The translations under genes and the position numbers were made by a program. A stretch of DNA of 64,000 bases from positions 1,138,001 to 1,202,000 of the forward strand of contig NC_011898.1 of assembly GCF_000022065.1 (NCBI RefSeq). The letters run 5' to 3'. Positions 34,285 to 45,300 of the stretch are shown piece by piece. Source of the DNA: Ruminiclostridium cellulolyticum H10 (GTDB lineage: Bacteria; Bacillota; Clostridia; Acetivibrionales; DSM-1351). The notes under the pieces were generated by a model, which was not told the DNA's origin, did no database searches, and worked only from the letters and a program-made list of their open reading frames with translations. Within the stretch, counting starts at the first letter, position 1. Every line of letters begins with the position of its first letter.

Positions 34285-35574
34285 ATGGAAAGAGTAGCAC
34301 TTTTGTTTCCTGGACAAGGGTCTCAATATGCAGGCATGGGTAAAAGCTTGTATGACGAGTTTAAGGCAGCAAGACTAACATTTGAAGAGGCAAATGACGT
34401 ACTTAAGTTTGATATAAAAAGACTTTGTTTTGATGGGCTGTTGAGCGATTTATCTAAACCAGAGAATATACAGCTTACTTTACTTACAGTTTCTGTTGCT
34501 ACCTTTAGAGCATATATGGAGCAAGTTGGTATGAATCCTGTAATTGCAGCGGGGCACAGCTTGGGCGAATATTCTGCACTAACCTGCTCTGGAGCGGTTA
34601 GTTTCCCTGATATGCTTAAAATAGTTAATGTAAGAAGCAAACTATCACAGGAATTAGCTGATAGCGGATTAGGGGGTATGACGATTATTGATGGACTTGA
34701 TCCTGATGTTGTTGAGGAATGTTGCAGCTTAGTTTCTCGTCAAGGACATATCGTTACTGTTTCCTGCTACAACTCAGCTACTCAGACAGCTATCTCAGGA
34801 CATCAGAATGCAGTTATGGAGGCTGAAGATAAGCTAATTGAGCTGGGAGCACAGATAACGCCTATAATAGGTAGTGCACCATTTCACAGTGCAGTTATGG
34901 AGACAGCAGGTGAAAGATTAAAAGAGGAGCTTGGAAAGTATACTTTTAGAAGCTTTAATTTCCCTGTTATTTCAAATTTTACAGCACTTCCTTATGAGAA
35001 GCCGAACAGATTACCTGAACTGCTTCAGCATCAGATGTCCCACCCTGTTCAATGGCAGCGCATAATGAACTATTTAAAGTATAAAGGTATAAAAATAACC
35101 ATAGAAATAGGACCGCAGAATGTACTGCGGAATTTAGTGAAATCCAGCATAAATGGAATTGAGGCATTTTCTTTTGGGCAGCAGGAGGATAGGGACAGAA
35201 TTATAAAGGATGAGAGATTTTCAAAGAGGAAGGAAAGCATCGGAGAACAGGGCTCTGAGTTTATATCAATGTGTCTTGCTATGGCTGTAAGTACAAAAAA
35301 CCGAAACGATAATGTTACAGAATACAATAAGGGTGTAATAGAGCCCTACGAACGAATTGCAGGACTACAGCAAAGATTTAAAAAAGATGGGACTCAGCCT
35401 AAAATAGAGCAAATGTATCAGGCAGTTGAAATGCTCCAAACAGTATTACTTACTAAGAAGATTGATTTATCAATGCAGAAAATGATTTTCAATAATATTT
35501 TTGACCAAACAGGTACGCACAATCTATTCAGGGATTTAATATGTTTTCAGCCTAACGAAAGTCAGGAGGGATAA
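34285..35574 (+). CDS. Free-standing (trans-acting) malonyl-CoA acyltransferase, FenF-like
   Basis: 429-residue acyltransferase. It has LFPGQGSQYAGMG at the N-terminus, the active-site GHSLGEYS (Ser92) and APFHSAVM with the second catalytic His. Residues about 300-429 are an extra C-terminal segment like that of FenF from the mycosubtilin cluster. It should load malonyl units onto the ACPs of the two AT-less modules encoded next. It sits 2 nt before the first PKS gene, with GATGGGGTG ahead of the ATG. Confidence 0.85.
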   Translation: MERVALLFPGQGSQYAGMGKSLYDEFKAARLTFEEANDVLKFDIKRLCFDGLLSDLSKPENIQLTLLTVSVATFRAYMEQVGMNPVIAAGHSLGEYSALTCSGAVSFPDMLKIVNVRSKLSQELADSGLGGMTIIDGLDPDVVEECCSLVSRQGHIVTVSCYNSATQTAISGHQNAVMEAEDKLIELGAQITPIIGSAPFHSAVMETAGERLKEELGKYTFRSFNFPVISNFTALPYEKPNRLPELLQHQMSHPVQWQRIMNYLKYKGIKITIEIGPQNVLRNLVKSSINGIEAFSFGQQEDRDRIIKDERFSKRKESIGEQGSEFISMCLAMAVSTKNRNDNVTEYNKGVIEPYERIAGLQQRFKKDGTQPKIEQMYQAVEMLQTVLLTKKIDLSMQKMIFNNIFDQTGTHNLFRDLICFQPNESQEG

Positions 35575-35576
35575 AG

Positions 35577-38500
35577 TTGCTGGATTTTAATTCTGTTAAA
35601 AAGACCAAAAGTAACAAAAAAAGAATTATTGAGATTGAAGAAATTTCTGGTGAGGATATTGCTGTAATAGGAATGTATGCTAGACTTCCTCAGGCAGATG
35701 ATATAGAAGGTTTTTGGGATAACCTTAAAAACGGCAGAGACTGTATAACTAAATTTCCTGCTTCAAGGCGGAGGGATACAGAGAGTTATCTGCATTACAA
35801 GGGGAGTACCAAAAGAAATAGATATAGTACCGGTGCGTATCTTGAGGATATAGATAAGTTTGATAACAGTTTCTTTAATATAACTCCCAAAGAAGCAAGT
35901 CTTATGAGTCCGAACCAGAGGATATTTCTGGAGGCTACCTGGAAAGCAATAGAGGATGCCGGGTATGGAGGAAAGAAATTGGTTGGAAGTAAGACAGGAG
36001 TGTACATTGGCTTTGAAGCAGATGCTCCGTTTGATTATACACGGTATATTGAGGCATTTGATCCGAAATCAGTATCAGTTGCCGTAACAGGTAATCTTAC
36101 CTCGGTAATACCCAGCCGTATTTCATATCTTCTGGATTTAAAGGGGCCCAGTATATCGATAGATACTGCATGCTCATCTGCACTTGTTGCCGTTCATATG
36201 GCATGTAAGGGGATAAAGAACAAAGATTGCGAGATGGCGATTGTAGGCAGCATACGATTGAATTTTATGCCGATGGAGGGACAGCTAAACTTTGGAATAA
36301 ACGCCTCCGATGGCAGAGCAAAGACCTTTGATGACAGTTCAGACGGTACAGGAAGTGGTGAGGGGGTTATTACTTATCTCCTAAAACCTTTAAGCAGGGC
36401 TTTAAAAGATAAGGATAATATACATGCAGTTATTAAAGGAAGTGCAATTAATCAGGATGGAAGATCAATAGGCTTATCGGCACCTAATGTCCTTGCACAG
36501 GAGGATGTAATAGTTTCTGCCTGGAAAGATGCGGGCATAGACCCCGAAACAGTGTCATATATAGAAGCACATGGTACAGGTACTAAACTTGGAGATCCCA
36601 TTGAAGTAGATGGTATCAGCAGGGCATTTAGAAGATATACAAGTAAAAAACAGTTTTGTTCCATCGGATCGGTGAAAACCAATATAGGGCATTTGGATAA
36701 TGCGGCGGGAGTGGCAGGTATGCTGAAAGCAGTTCTATCACTTAAAAATAAACAGCTTCCGGCATCACTGCATTATAAAGTTCCAAACAGGAGAATTAAT
36801 TTTAAGGATTCACCTGTATATGTTAATGATAAGCTTACTCCTTGGGAAACACACGGATTTCCAAGAAGATGTGGAGTAAGCTCATTTGGATTTAGCGGGA
36901 CAAACTGCCATATAATTCTTGAGGAAGCCCCGTCAGTAGTTAATAAAAGTATTGATAGACCCTGCTTAGAGGTTTTAACTCTATCAGCTAAAACAAACGA
37001 TGCTTTAAAAGAACTCGTGAAAAGGTATAGATTATATATACAAAAAAACGAGGATGTAGATATAGGAAATATGTGCTATACACAAAATACCGGAAGGTGG
37101 CATTTCGACTATCGTATTGCTGTAATTGCAAGGAATACCATAGAACTTAAAAACAAGCTGGATAAACTTGTAAGTATAGATTTTGAGGATATCAACGAAA
37201 AAGAAATATACTTTGGAATTCAATTGGATAATATCAAACAGAAAGGACAAAACGGACTTTTTGAAAGCAAGATAAAAGAGCTAAGCTGCGAGGCTGATAA
37301 AAAGCTTGAAGAGTTTATTTTATCGGAAAAAACAGAAGAAGATGTATTATATGATATCTGCAAGAGGTATGTAGAGGGTGCGAACATTGACTGGGATATA
37401 CTTTATAAGGGAGAAGACAGGACTAGAATCAGCCTACCAACATACCCTTTCAGAAGAACAAGGTGCTGGATTAATGCGGAGGAGGGTTTAGAGAATGACC
37501 TCTTCTATGTAACTGCATGGGAAAGTAAAATATTGAAAAAGTCTTCAACTATAAAAGGCAGTGTATTGCTTTTTAGAGATAGTATCGGTAAAGCTGAAAA
37601 GCTGGTTGCAATACTAAGGGGGATGCAGGTCAATGTTATAGAGGTTGATATAGGCAGCAAATATAAAAAGATAAATAATAGCAGGTATCAAATATCCGCC
37701 TCTGCAAAAGCAATTCAAAGCCTGTTAAATGACATAGACATAAAGGATTTAAGGTATGTTATACACATGGCCTCTATTTCAGAAAGTAGTACCGAAGATA
37801 TCAGTATTTTAAAACAGAAGCTGCAAAATGGCATATATAGCTTGTATCATCTTCTTCAAGGTACAGCCAAGTTAGGTTTAAAGGATAGGCTGAATATTGT
37901 GGTAGTTTCAGAGTATGTAAATAAAATATGCGGTGAGGAAAATACTTTGAAGCCTGAAAATGCTGCAATGTTTGGTATGGGTAAGTCGGCATTCTGGGAA
38001 TATCCCAATATAAGCATAAGATGTATTGATATTGACAGAGACACAGATATATCGGTAATTGTTCCTGAGATATCTGCGGAAGGGGTTGAATTCTGCACTG
38101 GATATCGAAATGGTAACAGATATGTGGAGATAATAAAACAAGCAAGTATTGAGAATAAGCTTTTAGATATAAAAGAAGAAGGAGTTTATGTTATAACAGG
38201 CGGTGCAGGCGGACTGGGTATTGAATTTGCCAAAAGACTTGTTTTAAGGAACAGAAGGGCTAAGCTTGCATTTATTAACCGTTCAAAGCTGCCGGAACGC
38301 AACGATTGGGATGCAATATTGGCTTCCGGTTCAGATGAAAAAATGTGCAGACTTCTCAACAATATAAAAGACATGGAAGCTAGAGGAGCTGAGATTACTC
38401 TCCTAAGTGCTGATGTTTCAGAGTTTGAAGGTATGAAGGTGGTAATATCAGAGCTAAAAAGAAGATATGGAAATATTAATGGAATAATTCACAGTGCCGG

Positions 38501-39395
38501 TATATCCAAAAGGGATGAGACTGAGGAAGATCTAAGAGCTGTATTATCTCCCAAAATTGAAGGGGCTTGGATACTGGACAGACTCACTCAAGAAGAAAAC
38601 CTTGACTTTTTCGTAATGTGTTCTTCAGCTATTACCCTTATAGGGGGGCTTGGAGGCGGAGGATACACTGCTGCTAACGCATATCTTGATTCATTCTCGG
38701 CACAAAGAAGTAGTCAGGGAAAGCGTACCCTTGCAATAAATTGGGCGGCATGGGAAAACACTGGGCTGGCTGAAGGAATGACAATAAACGAAGATAAGGA
38801 GCTATTCAGAGTACTTTTGCCTGAAAATGCATTAGATGCATTTGAAAATGCTTTGAATTCAAATCTGGATAGAGTAATTATAGGAGAACTTAATCTAAGC
38901 AGCACAATATTAAACCTTGGGGAATACTTGCCTTTCAGACTTTCTGACAACTTAAAGAAAAATACTATAGAGAAAACCGTACAAGAAGAAGAGCAGTTAA
39001 AAGATATAAAGTTAAAAGGTAAAGAAGAGCAGGATTATACAAAAACTGAGGTGTTAATAGCAAAGATATGGGGAGAGGTACTCGGATTTGAAGAATTTAA
39101 TGTTAATGATAATTTCTTCACACTGGGAGGCGACTCTATAATGATTACACGAGTTGAAACTCTTCTTGAGAAACATTACCCGGGAAGAATTACAATATCT
39201 GAGCTTTTTGCCTATCCGACAATTTCAAAGCTGTCTCAATATCTGAGTTCGTCACAAATAAGCGGTAAGGAAGCAGATACTGGCGAAACCGAGCTAAGAG
39301 ATAGTATTTTTAAGCTATTTGAGGACATTAGAGCAGGTAGCCGGAATATAAGTAGTGCAATAAAATATTATGATTCATTAGAGGTGAGACGATGA
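35577..39395 (+). CDS. AT-less PKS module KS-KR-ACP
   Basis: 1272 residues. The KS (about 20-455) has the active Cys199 in DTACSSALVAVH and the two His in EAHGTGT and NIGHLD. There is no AT domain; it is presumably served by the adjacent free AT. A KR (about 850-1130) has VITGGAGGLGIEF and GGGYTAANAYLD with the catalytic Tyr, but lacks the LDD motif (SKR there), so stereochemistry is not predicted. The ACP (about 1150-1225) carries LGGDSIMI (Ser1187). It would extend the NRPS-2 aminoacyl chain by C2 and reduce the ketone to a hydroxyl. The start is a TTG at 35577 with AGGAGGG 6 nt upstream. It overlaps the next gene by 4 nt (ATGA). Confidence 0.85.
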   Translation: MLDFNSVKKTKSNKKRIIEIEEISGEDIAVIGMYARLPQADDIEGFWDNLKNGRDCITKFPASRRRDTESYLHYKGSTKRNRYSTGAYLEDIDKFDNSFFNITPKEASLMSPNQRIFLEATWKAIEDAGYGGKKLVGSKTGVYIGFEADAPFDYTRYIEAFDPKSVSVAVTGNLTSVIPSRISYLLDLKGPSISIDTACSSALVAVHMACKGIKNKDCEMAIVGSIRLNFMPMEGQLNFGINASDGRAKTFDDSSDGTGSGEGVITYLLKPLSRALKDKDNIHAVIKGSAINQDGRSIGLSAPNVLAQEDVIVSAWKDAGIDPETVSYIEAHGTGTKLGDPIEVDGISRAFRRYTSKKQFCSIGSVKTNIGHLDNAAGVAGMLKAVLSLKNKQLPASLHYKVPNRRINFKDSPVYVNDKLTPWETHGFPRRCGVSSFGFSGTNCHIILEEAPSVVNKSIDRPCLEVLTLSAKTNDALKELVKRYRLYIQKNEDVDIGNMCYTQNTGRWHFDYRIAVIARNTIELKNKLDKLVSIDFEDINEKEIYFGIQLDNIKQKGQNGLFESKIKELSCEADKKLEEFILSEKTEEDVLYDICKRYVEGANIDWDILYKGEDRTRISLPTYPFRRTRCWINAEEGLENDLFYVTAWESKILKKSSTIKGSVLLFRDSIGKAEKLVAILRGMQVNVIEVDIGSKYKKINNSRYQISASAKAIQSLLNDIDIKDLRYVIHMASISESSTEDISILKQKLQNGIYSLYHLLQGTAKLGLKDRLNIVVVSEYVNKICGEENTLKPENAAMFGMGKSAFWEYPNISIRCIDIDRDTDISVIVPEISAEGVEFCTGYRNGNRYVEIIKQASIENKLLDIKEEGVYVITGGAGGLGIEFAKRLVLRNRRAKLAFINRSKLPERNDWDAILASGSDEKMCRLLNNIKDMEARGAEITLLSADVSEFEGMKVVISELKRRYGNINGIIHSAGISKRDETEEDLRAVLSPKIEGAWILDRLTQEENLDFFVMCSSAITLIGGLGGGGYTAANAYLDSFSAQRSSQGKRTLAINWAAWENTGLAEGMTINEDKELFRVLLPENALDAFENALNSNLDRVIIGELNLSSTILNLGEYLPFRLSDNLKKNTIEKTVQEEEQLKDIKLKGKEEQDYTKTEVLIAKIWGEVLGFEEFNVNDNFFTLGGDSIMITRVETLLEKHYPGRITISELFAYPTISKLSQYLSSSQISGKEADTGETELRDSIFKLFEDIRAGSRNISSAIKYYDSLEVRR

Positions 39396-42300
39396 GCGAG
39401 GTTACCCGTCTGGTTTTTGAAAATGTTATATCAGGGAAAATTGAAGAGGGCGTAGGGGTTGAGCTGCTAGAATCGTTAAAGATTAATGGGAACAAAAAAT
39501 ATAAAGATGTAGCTATTATAGGAATTTCTGCAAAACTACCTAACGCAAATGATATAGATGAATACTGGTCAAATCTGGAAAAAGGGGTTGACTGTATAAG
39601 ACCTTTCCCTCCATCAAGGAGAAAGGACGTAGAAGGTTTTATACTTCATTATACTAGTGCTAAAAAGGGAGAAATAAAATATAGCCATGGAGGTTTTCTG
39701 GACGAAGTAGATAAGTTTGATTACAAATTCTTCAGACTATTACCAAAAGAAGCAAATACAATGGACCCAAACCAGAGATTATTTTTGCAGACTGCCTGGG
39801 AAGCTATAGAAGATGGTGGCTATGGAGGGGGAAAGCTTACGGGCAGCAAGACCGGAGTATATTTAGGTTATGATAACTGGCCCATATACGGTCAATACAT
39901 ATCAAAAACTTCTCCCTCTCAGGTTATGACATCAGTAGCCGGTAATGTTACTTCTGTTATAGCCAGCAGAATATCTTACCTCTTGGATTTAAAAGGTCCT
40001 GCGGTAATTATGGATACAGCCTGCTCCTCCTCACTTGTAGCACTTCATATAGCCTGTCAGGCATTAAGGCAGAATGAATGCGAACAGGCAATTGTAGGAG
40101 GAGTAAAGCTAAACCTTCTCCCTGCCGAGGGAATATTAGAAATAGGGCAGGAATCAAAGAACCACAGAATAAAAACCTTTGATGAGGATTCTGATGGATT
40201 TGTCTGGGGAGAGGGTGTGGCTGCCATACTTCTTAAGCCTTTGGACAAAGCACTAAGAGATAGGGATAATATCTATGCTGTTATTAAGGGAAGTGCGATT
40301 AATCAGGATGGGAATTCAGTCGGAATAGCTGCACCTAACGTACTTGCACAGGAAGAGGTTATCTTAAATGCGTGGAAGGATGCGAATATAGACCCAGAGA
40401 CAATTTCTTGCATTGAAGCTCATGGTACAGGAACACGGATAGGAGATCCAATAGAAATTGATGCAATTCAGCGTGCATTTAAAAGATATACGGAGAAGAA
40501 GCAGTTCTGTGCTGTCGGTTCAGTCAAAACCGCAATAGGGCATTTGGATAATGTTTCAGGAATGGCTGCATTGATAAAGATGATTTTAGCTATGAAAAAT
40601 AAAAAAATACCTGCCCACTTAAACTTTAAGAGTCCAAACCATAATATTCATTTTCACAAGTCCTCTGTTTATGTAAACAGCCAATTGAGTAATTGGGAAA
40701 CAGATGGACCTATGAGGTGTGGTATAAATTCGTTCGGTATAAGCGGAACGAACTGTCATGTTATTTTAGAGGAGGCGCCTTCTTATGAGAGACAGGAGCC
40801 AATAGATAAGAAGCTTAAGGTTCTGGCAATATCAGCGAAAAGTTCGGAAGCATTACAAGAGCTTGTAGTAAGGTATGAGGATTTTCTTAATAAAGGATAC
40901 GACATTAATTTTGACGACCTTTGCTACACTGCCAATACTGGGAGAGGACACTATAATTATAGGCTGGCCTTAATATTCTACGACGAGGCTGATTTAAAGA
41001 AAAAACTGAGAAGTATAAATGTAAATTCTTTAAAAAAGTTAAATCAAAAGGGAATCCACTTTAATATCCATAAGGTAATTAATGAAAGTACCGAGCCGAA
41101 AAAAGGAGAATTGACTACCAAGGAATTACGAGAGATTACAAAGGAAGCGGATTTGGTACTTAGAAATTTCATTGAAAAAGAAGAGCAAAGTGAAGATATT
41201 TTAAATGAATTATGTACTTTGTATGTACGTGGTGCTGAAATTAAATGGGAAGATCTTTATAAAGATGAAAACCTAAGAAGGATGAGACTCCCGGTTTACC
41301 CCTTTGAAAAGAAACGGTGCTGGATAGATACTACTTTAAAGACTGATGAAGCAAATATCTCTGTAAATAACCAAAAGTCTGAAACTATTAGTGTTGCACA
41401 AGAACAAATAATCGATAAAACTGAAGTACATATGCAATTTAATCGTAAAGATGGAATTATTAAAAAGCTTAAGAATATAATTAAGAATTCTTCAGGTATG
41501 GAACTTTCTGAAATAGATATAACTGCTAATTTTTTTGAAATGGGTTTCGACTCGGTACTTCTTATTCAAGTAAGACAAGGCATCAAGGATAATTTTTTAA
41601 TAGATGTGACAATGAGGCAATTTTTAGGAGAACTATCCTCATTAGATAGTCTTGCAAACTATATAGAACAAAATTTGCCTAATGAAGTTATCATTGAGCC
41701 TATTAATAATTCTGATATATGTAATCCTCAGGAGAAGGTTACTAAGCCGGAGCCGGAGATAGCACAGAATATTGCACCTGACAATGAAATCAAGCAAATT
41801 GTAGACCAGCAACTAAAGATTATGCTTCAACAGTTGGAGCTGCTTAAGGGAGGAAATAGCCCTGCCACGACACAAAGTAAAGTTGGCGTAGCTGAAGTGG
41901 TGCAGAGAACAGAGAATCTTACTGCAGAGAAGACCCCAAATTTAAGCCAGAATACAAACAGAGAGGTTTTTGTTCCCTATAAAAAGCTTGAAATAAATAC
42001 AAGAGACTTTTTTAGCCAAAAGCAGAGTGAGCATATTAAGACTCTGATGGACAACTACTGTAAACGTACTGCACAATCCAAGAAACTTACTCAAGAAAGT
42101 AGGTATAGGCTGGCCAACAATAGAAATGTAGCCGGTTTCCGTCCTGATATTAAGGAAATGGTGTACCAGATTATCGCAGAGAGGGCATCAGGTTCCAAAA
42201 TATGGGATGTAGATGGCAGAGAATATATTGATATATCAATGGGCTTTGGTGTTTATCTTTTCGGACATAATTCAAAATTCATAACAGATTCTGTGGAAGA

Positions 42301-45300
42301 GGAATTAAAAAAGGGTACACCATTGGGGCCAATGTCAAGGCTTGCAGGAGAGGTTGCTGCTTTGGTATGTGAAATAACAGGAATGGACAGAGCAGCTTTC
42401 TATAACTCTGGAACCGAAGCAGTTATGGTAGCTCTTAGAATTGCAAGGGCAGTTACGGGAAAAAAGAAAATTGTTATATTTGCAGGATCTTATCATGGAA
42501 CCTTTGATGGTGTGCTTGCAAGAGCACATACGGCATCACAGGAACCAAAGGCTGTGCCTATTGCCCCCGGTATACCTCAGAATATGGTCGAAGATGTAAT
42601 GATACTTGACTATAATGACAAACAATCATTGGAAATAATAAGAAGACATTCTCATGAACTGGCAGCTGTACTTGTAGAGCCTGTACAAAGCCGCAGACCG
42701 GACATTCAGCCTAAAGAATTTCTGCAACAGCTTAGAAAGCTTACCTGTGAAATGGGTGTAGCTCTGATATTTGATGAAATTATCTCAGGCTTCCGCATTC
42801 AACCTGGAGGAGCACAAGCGTGGTTTGGAATTGAGGCGGATCTTGCTACCTATGGAAAGGTTGCAGGTGGAGGGATGCCTATAGGTATTGTTGCGGGAAG
42901 ATCTGAGTATATGGATGCTATTGATGGTGGAATGTGGAGATATGGAGATGACTCATACCCAGGGTATGACGATAAAAGAACTTTTGTTGCCGGAACATTT
43001 TGTCATCATCCGCTTGCAATGTCAGCGGCAAAGGCTTCACTAAACTATATTAAAGAGCAGGGAGAAGAATTACAGAATAAGCTGAATGAGCGAACCGCTT
43101 ATCTGGTAAAAAAGCTTAATAAGTATTTCGAAGATAATGAATTGCCTATTTATATGGTAAATTATGGTTCGCTATTCAGATTTGTACTTAAGGGAGATAT
43201 AGAGCTGTTATTCTATCACCTTATAAAAAGAGGGATATACGTATGGGAAGGAAGAAATTGCTTCCTCTCAACTGCACATACTGATCAGGATATAGAGTAT
43301 ATAATCAGTGCAACTATAGATAGTATAGAAGAAATGAAAGCCGATGAGTTTCTTACGAATTCTCCTGCGAAAAATGGAAGCGGAACATCTCTGAATAATA
43401 TTAGTATGCCCCTTGCAATCAGTAATGAATTCAAAAACAACATACCCTGTAAAGAAGAAAATATAGAAAAAATACCTTTAACACAGGAACAAACGCAGCT
43501 ATGGTTTCTGGTACAAAGTGATATAGATGGACAAGTGGCATACAATGAAAACTCAATAATAAAACTTCGTGGGGATTTGAATTTTGACATTATGTATGAC
43601 GCGTTTAAGCAAGTAATCAAGCGGCATGAGGCTTTGCGTACCACTATAGAAGTTGAAGGGAATAATCAGATTATTCATCCTGATATTAGTTTAGATATGC
43701 CGCTGATTGATTTTAGTAACTTGAATAGTATAGACCGCTATGAAAAAATAGGGGAATGGCTTATTGAAGAGGGAAAAAAGCCATTCGATCTGACAAAGGG
43801 ACCACTATTCCGAATCAATATCCTAAAAGAGGGACAACAGGAACATACTCTGTTTTTTGCAATACATCATATTATTGCAGACGGCTGGTCGACAGGAATT
43901 TTGGTGAATGAGCTGGGCGAGTTGTATACTTCGGGAGTCAGAAGGAGAGATAGCAAGCTTCCAAAACCAGTTCAGTTTAAGGAATATATTTCTTGGCAGG
44001 AGTCCCAAAAAACTAGTGCTTCATGGGCTTCAGCACGAGCTTTTTGGAGAGAACAGTTTGCGAAAGCAATTCCAATGACAGAACTGCCATGTGATTACCC
44101 TCGCCCGTCTGGCAGGACATACAGGGGTGCAAGATACCATTTTTCTCTGGAAAATTCATTATATACAGCTTTGAAGACAATAAGTGCAAAAGAGCATGGC
44201 ACTCTTTACATGACAATGCTTGCAGGATTCAATTTGCTTCTTCACAGGCTGTCCGGGACAGAACAGGTAGTAGTAGGGATACCATCAGCAGGTCAGTCGA
44301 TGATGGGATCGGGGAGACTGATAGGCCAGTGTGTAAAAATGCTTCCTGTTAATAGCTGTATAAATAATAGCATTACTTTTTCAGAATACCTTGGAAATAT
44401 AAAAGAACTACTTATGCAAAGCTTTGAGTACCAAAATTACTCGTTTTCAGACTTGGATGACGACCACGAAGCGGTGCATATTCCTCAAATAACTGTGATG
44501 TTTAATATGGATCGTCCTTTGGATGCCCCCGGCTTCTATGGTCTTGAGGCGGAGATACTTCCGTATCCAATCAGCTTTGTACAGTATGATTTAGGAATAA
44601 ATGTGGTTGAAATAGAAAAACAGCTCCAAATAGATTTTGATTACAATACAGACCTATTTGACGCCAAAACTGTAGAACTATGGGCAGAGTACTTTAAAGC
44701 CTTGCTTTTGGAGATATCAAAAAAACCCAACGATTTGATTTGTACCTTTTCGTTAAATAACCAAGAAAGAATAAATAATACCGTTAAGTATGAGAAATGT
44801 AGTGAATTGATACATATAATGTTTGAGAAAATAGCTGAAAACAATCCCGCAGCTATTGCTCTCGATTTTGGTACCAAAAAAGTAACTTATAGTGAATTAT
44901 ATCTCAGGGCAACCCAAATAGCATCTTTGATTACTAAAGAGGGAATAGGCAGGCTTACAGCAATATATGTTAATGATATCACTAATATGACAGCCAGCAT
45001 ACTTGCATCTATGAAAAGTGGAAATCCATATATTCTGCTGGACAAGAATTTCATAGATTACAAACTTGATGATATAGAGCTGATGATTACAGATAGTGAA
45101 ATAACAACTGGAAAAGCTGTAGAAATACGCATTGGAAAAGAGCTGTCAAACGTTGAAAGCATACATGAGCTGAATGCTGATATAAAACCGGATGATCTGA
45201 TGTGTCTGGCACATATACAGCACGAAAAAGGAGAAACGGAAAAACTGGGTATTTCCTATAAACATGCTGCAATTCGTTGCTCAGAAATGAAGGATAGGCT